The translations under genes were made by a program, and so were the position numbers. A DNA stretch of 12,072 nt, taken from assembly GCA_964506935.1 (NCBI GenBank), contig CAZDOD010000083.1, forward strand, positions 1-12,072. The letters are read 5' to 3'. The stretch is from CAZDOD01 sp964506935 (GTDB lineage Bacteria; Desulfobacterota; Zymogenia; Zymogenales; Zymogenaceae). The notes under the pieces were generated by a model. That model saw only the letters and a program-made list of their open reading frames with translations. It made no database searches and had not been told where the DNA came from. Each line of letters begins with the position of its first letter. The stretch's first letter is position 1. Below are positions 7,940-12,072 of the stretch, one piece after another.

Positions 7940-9625
7940 CTATATTTTACGCCTGCTTGATATTTTTTCATTTAGGATCGTTATCTGCATAGCAAGTGAA
8001 GCGGTGTTCGTGAGTATCTGGGTTTGGTCGATGTTTTTGCCTATCGGTTTATCAGGCTCGGCGTCACAATAGAGAACGGCTATCGGTTTTTCGTATACCC
8101 TGAAAGGTATAATGAAGCAGTTTTTTGGCATATAACCTTCGATGACCGATTGGATGGTTTCGGCGTCGTGTGTGGATAATGTTCCCGAAAATACATTGTT
8201 TGATGTAATTACTTTTTGAAAAGAACTGAGATCACCAATCTCGCTTGGGAAACTGTCGGGATTATCATTAAAGTAGGGCATTTTATCGTTTTCCACCTTT
8301 GTGAAACCCCTGTAATATTTTAGCTCCCCGCCCCTCAGGATGGCTATGAAACCACGGTCATTGTCTATTCCTAAGAAGTCGAAAATTGTCTCGGCGATAA
8401 ACGAAAAACTCTGCCTCCTTAAAAGGTCGGTGGTTGTCTTTTTGAGGAAAGTGAGGTCGAAGATGTCCCTCTCTATCTCCTTTTCTGCGCTACCAAGCTC
8501 GAGCTTGGCGTCCAATAGCTCGTTTATCAGCTCTTCCCGTATAAATGCGAGCTGCTCCTTTTCGTGATGAGTCCTCTTATTCCTGAAGAGGTTCTCCACA
8601 CACAAAGAGAGCTCCTCGACGAAGTTGTCGAGACTAGTTCTCAAGAGATCTGTACTCATTGCCGACTTCTCAGGCTTGTTTAGGAAGTAGCTCGCCCCCA
8701 TAAATAACGATTTTAGCCTGATTTCGTGGTCGGTAATCGAGGTCATGACGATCACGGGAATATAGGGGTAGTTATGATTTATCTCCGTTAGGAGTTCGAG
8801 CCCGCCGTATATCTCGTTGGGGGAGGACATCCCCGGCATTACCAGATCCATGATAAGGATAGGGGATGTACGGGAAGGCTCAAGGGTCTTTATCTTCTCC
8901 AGTGCTTCTGCGGGATTATCGAAGCTTTCAACCTTATAGCCGAAGTTTATGAGGCCGTCTGTGAAGATCGTTCTCATAAGCTTTTCATCCTCAACGAGGA
9001 TGACCTGCTCTTGAGGTACGAAGGAGGAGAGACTCTTTGTTATTTTCTCGATGGAATCGATGATTTCTCCTTTTACCTCGGAATGTGTGTAAGGTGCCTC
9101 CCGTTCTTTTGTCGGCTCGGTTTGTTTATCTATTGACAAGAAGTCGTCTTCAAGCTCGGTGAAGGATTTTTGTATTCCCTCAATGAATTGATCCACATCA
9201 ATGGTGAGCCCCAGACTCTGTTCAGATACTCCCGTGGCTTCAAAACGGTATATGCCGTCCCAGAAGACCATGGAATAGAGGATATCTTGTACGATCTCCC
9301 TTAAGGTGCTATTGAGGTTTTCTTTTGAAACCAAGCTCAGTTTTACTAATATATCGCCAATTCGGTACCCTTTCGCCTCCTTTTTTTGATACATCAGGGC
9401 TTTCCTCAAATCCTTATCGCTGAGAAGCCCTTTCTCTACGAGACGCCGGCCTAATCTTTCGCGAAATATGGGAGAATAGGCGTTTACGATAACACCTTCG
9501 GAAAAAAATATCGTCCCGAAACCCTCATGTGATTTTAGAGCCAGAATACCCGTCAGCTTCTCGCTCTTGATTTCCCTCATTATGTCGCTGGGTTTCGTCT
9601 TTTCAAGACTCCCTGAAAGCTTCAT
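7940..9625 (-). CDS. DUF4388-REC-GAF-like signalling protein
   Basis: 561 aa. The N-terminus (about 1-130) fits DUF4388: it opens MKLSGSLEKTKPSDIMREI and has the FFSEGVIVNAY strand-turn pattern, then a repeated LG..LV..GL..-type helical segment (59-125) resembling N-terminal regions of GspE/PilB ATPases. A receiver domain follows (about 207-340) with E212/D213, phosphoacceptor D260 in ILIMDLVMPGM, T295 and K317, so it looks phosphorylatable. Residues 350-405 are rich in E, K and L and probably form a long helix or coiled coil. Residues 406-555 look like a GAF domain, ending in AVLYCDAEP and a final helix. No kinase, DNA-binding or GGDEF part is seen. DUF4388-receiver combinations are known mainly from deltaproteobacteria and relatives, with uncertain roles. 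The start ATG at 9625-9623 has only a GGGATA-like upstream site. It converges on the zinc-ribbon receiver gene and is divergent from rnfA. Domains are fairly sure except the GAF call. Confidence 0.82.
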   Translation of the reverse strand: MKLSGSLEKTKPSDIMREIKSEKLTGILALKSHEGFGTIFFSEGVIVNAYSPIFRERLGRRLVEKGLLSDKDLRKALMYQKKEAKGYRIGDILVKLSLVSKENLNSTLREIVQDILYSMVFWDGIYRFEATGVSEQSLGLTIDVDQFIEGIQKSFTELEDDFLSIDKQTEPTKEREAPYTHSEVKGEIIDSIEKITKSLSSFVPQEQVILVEDEKLMRTIFTDGLINFGYKVESFDNPAEALEKIKTLEPSRTSPILIMDLVMPGMSSPNEIYGGLELLTEINHNYPYIPVIVMTSITDHEIRLKSLFMGASYFLNKPEKSAMSTDLLRTSLDNFVEELSLCVENLFRNKRTHHEKEQLAFIREELINELLDAKLELGSAEKEIERDIFDLTFLKKTTTDLLRRQSFSFIAETIFDFLGIDNDRGFIAILRGGELKYYRGFTKVENDKMPYFNDNPDSFPSEIGDLSSFQKVITSNNVFSGTLSTHDAETIQSVIEGYMPKNCFIIPFRVYEKPIAVLYCDAEPDKPIGKNIDQTQILTNTASLAMQITILNEKISSRRKI

Positions 9626-9722
9626 TTTAATATCCCATTTTTTATTAAAGTGTTTTGATAATCGGTGGAAATAAGTTCGGTCATTGGTTTTGAAGAGTAC
9701 TAATCAAGATTGTTTAAACATT

Positions 9723-9742
9723 AGAATATTATAGAATATTAT
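9723..9742 (+). repeat. Tandem repeat, two copies of AGAATATTAT
   Basis: Two exact adjacent copies of a 10-bp unit (9723-9732 and 9733-9742), followed by a related ATAATACT. The period is close to one helical turn. The second copy overlaps the candidate -10 box of the minus-strand promoter. It may be a binding-site array or simply AT-rich slippage. Confidence 0.6.
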
Positions 9743-9765
9743 ATAATACTTTTTTTCTTATGCAA
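9738..9765 (-). promoter_or_regulatory. Candidate promoter for the DUF4388-REC gene
   Basis: Read on the minus strand, TTGCAT (9765-9760) and a perfect TATAAT (9743-9738) are 16 nt apart. The -10 box is exact but the -35 box matches consensus at only three positions. In such AT-rich DNA a TATAAT occurs easily by chance; others are present nearby without a -35. It would give a leader of about 105 nt before the ATG. Confidence 0.33.
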
Positions 9766-9793
9766 CAAAAATATTATAGAAAGATTTTAGGCA

Positions 9794-9824
9794 CTTATAG
9801 ACAATATTTTTTACAGTCTATAAG
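9794..9824. promoter_or_regulatory. Inverted repeat CTTATAGAC-13-GTCTATAAG, possible operator
   Basis: Perfect 9-bp arms at 9794-9802 and 9816-9824, separated by 13 nt. Arm centres are 22 bp apart, about two helical turns, as expected for a dimeric regulator binding one face of the DNA. It lies between the two divergent promoter candidates, about 35 bp upstream of the rnfA -35 box. It is not followed by a T run in either direction, so a terminator is unlikely. No regulator gene is in the window to assign it to. Confidence 0.5.
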
Positions 9825-9858
9825 AAATAGGCGATAAAGCGATATAACTAAAAAAAAC

Positions 9859-9888
9859 TTGACAATATGTAAAGCAATGTGATATTTA
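9859..9888 (+). promoter_or_regulatory. Candidate sigma-70 promoter of the rnf operon
   Basis: TTGACA at 9859-9864 is a perfect -35. TATTTA at 9883-9888 lies 18 nt downstream and is preceded by TGA at 9880-9882, an extended -10 arrangement; ATATTT one base earlier gives a 17-nt spacer. Transcription would start near 9895, about 105 nt before the rnfA ATG. Confidence 0.55.
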
Positions 9889-9998
9889 CTACAATCTTAA
9901 ACCTGAGTCCAAAACTAGATATGAAGTATCGTCTCTTTTTAAAGAGTGTTTTTGGAAGATTGATAATCTAATTTATTTTACTGTTCGAATTTTCGCTC

Positions 9999-10577
9999 AT
10001 GGGTGAATTTCTCCTCCTTATTATAAGCGCAGTGCTTGTAAACAACTTTGTCCTCGCCCGTTTTCTGGGAATCTGTCCATTCCTGGGAGTATCAAAAAAA
10101 ACAGAAACAGCAATCGGTATGGGGATGGCGGTTATATTCGTCATGACCCTGGCTTCTCTGGTCACGTGGTTAATGCAGGAATATATCCTCATACCATTCA
10201 ATATCCAATATCTTCAAACTATAGTCTTTATTCTCGTCATTGCCGCACTTGTTCAGTTGGTAGAGATGGTTATCCAGAAGATAAGCCCCGTCCTCTATCG
10301 TGCCCTCGGTATCTACCTCCCCCTCATAACTACAAACTGTGCTGTTTTGGGTGTGGCCGTGTTGAACATCCAAAAAGGCTACACCTTTTGGGAGTCCATC
10401 ATCTTTGGTTTCGGGGCCTCTTTAGGCTTCGGTTTGGCGTTGATCTTGTTTGCGGGCATAAGGGAGCGTTTAGATCTGGCAGAAATCCCGAAACCGCTTA
10501 AAGGCACGGCCATAGCACTTATAACGGCGGGATTACTCTCTTTGGCCTTTATGGGATTTGCGGGGCTCGTGAAATAA
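9999..10577 (+). CDS. rnfA: Rnf complex subunit RnfA
   Basis: Integral membrane subunit of the Rnf ferredoxin:NAD+ oxidoreductase, paired with RnfE in the known complex. The 192 aa are the family length and closely follow E. coli RnfA from memory: VLVNNFVLARFLGICPFLGVSK at the start (written here as VLVNNFVLA and LGICPFLG, 13-30), MGMAVIFVMTLAS (41-53), SPVLYRALGIYLPLITTNCA (96-115) and ALITAGLLSLAFMGFAGLVK at the end. Cys26 and Cys114 are the conserved membrane cysteines that, in Rnf/NQR structures, help hold an iron or [2Fe-2S] site with the partner subunit. About six hydrophobic segments are visible. The ATG at 9999 agrees with the family N-terminus, but no Shine-Dalgarno precedes it. rnfB follows after 13 bp and rnfC after that, so the order is A-B-C. 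Confidence 0.95.
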   Translation: MGEFLLLIISAVLVNNFVLARFLGICPFLGVSKKTETAIGMGMAVIFVMTLASLVTWLMQEYILIPFNIQYLQTIVFILVIAALVQLVEMVIQKISPVLYRALGIYLPLITTNCAVLGVAVLNIQKGYTFWESIIFGFGASLGFGLALILFAGIRERLDLAEIPKPLKGTAIALITAGLLSLAFMGFAGLVK

Positions 10578-10590
10578 TTTTTAAGAAATT

Positions 10591-11601
10591 ATGGTACCTG
10601 CACTTTTAACATTAGCTGTGATGGGTTTTGTAGCGGCGCTGGGCCTTGCGATCGCATCTCGTGTCTTTTACGTGGAGATCGATCCGAGGGTCGAGGCGAT
10701 TACTGAGCTTCTGCCCGGTGCAAATTGTGGCGCCTGCGGATATGCCGGGTGCAGCGCACTAGCATCTGCCATCGTCAAGGGTGAAGGCAAGATCGAAAAC
10801 TGTACGGCCATAAATGAACAGGCAGCATTGTCTATAGCAGATATCATGGGTGTCATCTACACCGAGTCGGAGAAACGAAAGGCGGTCGTACACTGCAATC
10901 ACGTAGCGGGAGGTGTCGGCGAGAAGTTCTTATATCTTGGGATTAGCGATTGCAGGGCGGCCGATCTCATCGGGGGCGGTCCAAAGCTCTGCCCATACGC
11001 CTGCATAGGCCTCGGGACCTGCGCCGAGGTCTGCCCGTTCGACGCAATTCATATGACCGATAAGGGCGCCCCTATCGTCGACCCTGATAAGTGCACGGCC
11101 TGCGGAAAATGCGTTGAGGCATGTCCCAAATTGATCATCGACATTGCACCACAAAAACCGGGCGTTCACGTCCTATGCTCATCAAAAGATAAGGGCGGGG
11201 CGGTAAAGAAGATCTGCACGGTCGGCTGTATCGCTTGTCTCGCCTGTGAGAGGATATGTCCTTTCGAGGCGATAGAGGTAATCAACAACATCGCCGTGAT
11301 CAACTATGAAAAGTGCAGGGTCTGCGGCCTCTGTGTATCACAGTGTCCGACCGAAAGCATCATCGATGAGAGGGAATATAATTTTATTGCTGAGATATCA
11401 GATTTGTGCAACGGATGTGTACTCTGTTCGAGGGCGTGCCCGGTTGAAGCAATATCAGGGGTACCGAAGGGAAAATTTATGGTCGATCCCAAAAAGTGCA
11501 TAGGGTGCAGGTTATGTGGAGACCAGTGTAAGAAGGGGGCGATTACTTTCAGAAAAGTCGAAAGGGGGAAGAAAAGGGTAAAGGCGGCGGCCGCAAAGTA
11601 G
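10591..11601 (+). CDS. rnfB: Rnf complex subunit RnfB, long multi-ferredoxin form
   Basis: Electron-entry subunit that takes electrons from reduced ferredoxin. A membrane anchor at about 3-24 is followed by the Fes/4Fe-4S motif Cys46, Cys49, Cys54, Cys71 (CGACGYAGC core). Six further cysteine groups follow: 134/138/144/148 with a Cx3Cx5Cx3C spacing, then CxxCxxCxxxC groups at 168-178, 213-223 (with extra Cys209), 242-252, 273-283 and 303-313. Each usual group except the last is followed by Pro, as in 2[4Fe-4S] ferredoxins. The six fall into three ferredoxin-like pairs. E. coli RnfB (about 190 aa) has the Fes motif and one pair only, so 336 aa is a long form, closer to those of acetogens and other anaerobes. 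Further cysteines at 102, 121 and 196 are unassigned. The tail is basic and Ala/Lys rich. The ribosome binding site before ATG 10591 is weak (AAGAAA). 13 bp separate it from rnfA. Confidence 0.94.
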   Translation: MVPALLTLAVMGFVAALGLAIASRVFYVEIDPRVEAITELLPGANCGACGYAGCSALASAIVKGEGKIENCTAINEQAALSIADIMGVIYTESEKRKAVVHCNHVAGGVGEKFLYLGISDCRAADLIGGGPKLCPYACIGLGTCAEVCPFDAIHMTDKGAPIVDPDKCTACGKCVEACPKLIIDIAPQKPGVHVLCSSKDKGGAVKKICTVGCIACLACERICPFEAIEVINNIAVINYEKCRVCGLCVSQCPTESIIDEREYNFIAEISDLCNGCVLCSRACPVEAISGVPKGKFMVDPKKCIGCRLCGDQCKKGAITFRKVERGKKRVKAAAAK

Positions 11602-11705
11602 GAGGTGGAGAGGAGAAGGAGGGTTTTAGCTATTTTGGTCGAGATAGGGTGAATGCGATAATTGATTAGTGGTCTAATGATATAGTTAATGGTCTAGTAA
11701 AATAT
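11602..11705 (+). promoter_or_regulatory. rnfB-rnfC spacer with purine run and 20-bp-spaced repeats
   Basis: Just past the rnfB stop there is a purine-rich stretch (11600-11623, one T) with several GGAG/GGAGG cores, yet it is over 80 nt from the rnfC ATG and serves no visible ORF. Further on, TGGTCTA occurs at 11670-11676 and 11690-11696, exactly 20 bp apart, within 16-bp blocks (11665-11680 and 11685-11700) identical at 12 positions. The first copy is also an inverted repeat, ATTAG-TGGT-CTAAT (11665-11678). This may be a binding site or RNA element controlling rnfC; nothing shows which. Confidence 0.4.
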
Positions 11706-12072
11706 ATGGGAAAGACGGCAAAAAAAATATTCAGGTTTTCAGGTGGTGTCCATCCGCCTGAGGAGAAGCTGACCAATCACCTCCCAACAGAAGAAATGCC
11801 GCTTCCAAAAAAGGTATATATTCCCCTGACCCAGCACCTCGGTGCACCGACGAGGCCCGTTGTCGAGGCGGGCGTCGAGGTGAAGGTCGGGACCAAGCTT
11901 TCCGAGGCGGGGGGATTTGTCTCCGCCCCTGTCCACTCCTCGATATCGGGGAAGGTTACTGGTATCTCAGATTATCCCCACCCGATGGGAAGGCCGATGC
12001 CCGCGGTCGAGATAGAGGGCGACGGCACCGACGAATGGGATAAAAATATAAAACCAAATAAAAAGATAGATT
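11706..12072 (+). CDS. rnfC: Rnf complex subunit RnfC, 5' part only
   Basis: Runs off the right edge after 122 codons. RnfC carries the FMN and NADH site of the Rnf complex and passes electrons between it and RnfB. The visible part has the family's opening FSGGVHPPEEK (11-21), then PLTQHLGAP (40-48), followed by a barrel-sandwich, biotinyl-like domain with VVEAGVEVKVGTKL (52-65) and SAPVHSSISGKV (73-84). The Rossmann-like NADH/FMN region and the two 4Fe-4S motifs lie beyond the window. ATG 11706 gives the expected N-terminus; an in-frame TAG at 11667-11669 rules out a much longer start. No Shine-Dalgarno is seen before it, only AT-rich sequence. It follows rnfB by 104 bp, a wide gap for an rnf operon. 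Confidence 0.92.
   Translation, partial: MGKTAKKIFRFSGGVHPPEEKLTNHLPTEEMPLPKKVYIPLTQHLGAPTRPVVEAGVEVKVGTKLSEAGGFVSAPVHSSISGKVTGISDYPHPMGRPMPAVEIEGDGTDEWDKNIKPNKKID

Larger units (their letters stand above)
9626..9998. other. Divergent AT-rich intergenic region with regulatory-looking structure
   Basis: 373 bp without a gene, strongly AT-rich, between the minus-strand DUF4388-REC gene and rnfA. It holds a tandem 10-bp repeat (9723-9742), a candidate minus-strand promoter (9738-9765), a 9-bp perfect inverted repeat (9794-9824), a doubled GCGATA (9831-9836 and 9839-9844) and a good plus-strand promoter candidate (9859-9888). About 100 nt separate the latter from the rnfA start, leaving a leader in which I see no riboswitch or strong hairpin. 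Confidence 0.6.

Noticed and set aside
9962..9967. GATAAT close to the rnfA start as a second promoter giving a short leader
   Set aside because: The -35 region at the right distance reads TTAAAG and does not support it; the TTGACA promoter at 9859 is much better.
9626..9998. sRNA, riboswitch or CRISPR-like array in the AT-rich divergent region
   Set aside because: Repeats are only two short copies without spacers, and no multi-helix fold or G-C-rich conserved-looking core is visible.
11624..11669. Small leader-peptide gene after the purine run before rnfC
   Set aside because: The only start codons after the Shine-Dalgarno-like cores lead to peptides of five or six residues; nothing supports translation.

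Overview
The window is a stretch of bacterial chromosome with housekeeping genes, a small signalling island and the start of an Rnf operon. There is no rRNA, tRNA, CRISPR array, phage gene or insertion sequence that I can see. The probable source is a deltaproteobacterium-like (Desulfobacterota-type) anaerobe. This is an inference from three things: a DUF4388-receiver protein, a zinc-ribbon-receiver protein, and an Rnf complex with a long, ferredoxin-rich RnfB. The heavy use of ATA (Ile) and AGG (Arg) codons is seen directly but does not settle the taxon.

Left part (1-7016, all + strand): a stand-alone GlmU-type acetyltransferase lacking the uridylyltransferase half is followed 10 bp later by glmS, so two steps of UDP-GlcNAc synthesis sit together. 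glmS abuts ktrB with no gap (TAA directly followed by ATG). ktrA follows 66 bp later, giving a complete two-component K+ uptake system with membrane pore and RCK gating subunit. A PcrA/UvrD-type helicase follows after another 51 bp. The tight spacing suggests one transcription unit at least through ktrB, perhaps through the helicase.

Middle part (7017-9998): two receiver-domain proteins face each other. The first (+) joins an N-terminal four-cysteine zinc ribbon to a REC domain; its promoter-like sequence lies so close to the ATG that the mRNA may be leaderless. The second (-) is DUF4388 + REC + helical linker + GAF-like domain. Neither has a recognisable DNA-binding output. A 233-bp convergent gap separates them. 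A 373-bp AT-rich divergent region with repeats, an inverted repeat and promoter-like sequences lies between the DUF4388 gene and rnfA.

Right part (9999-12072, + strand): rnfA, rnfB and the 5' part of rnfC (cut by the window edge) begin an rnfABC operon for a membrane-bound ferredoxin:NAD+ oxidoreductase that couples electron transfer to ion pumping. RnfB is unusually rich in iron-sulfur motifs, with seven cysteine groups.

I did not find a clearly new multi-gene system. The best leads are the split GlmU, the probably leaderless zinc-ribbon receiver gene, the convergent pair of output-less receiver proteins, and the extended RnfB.
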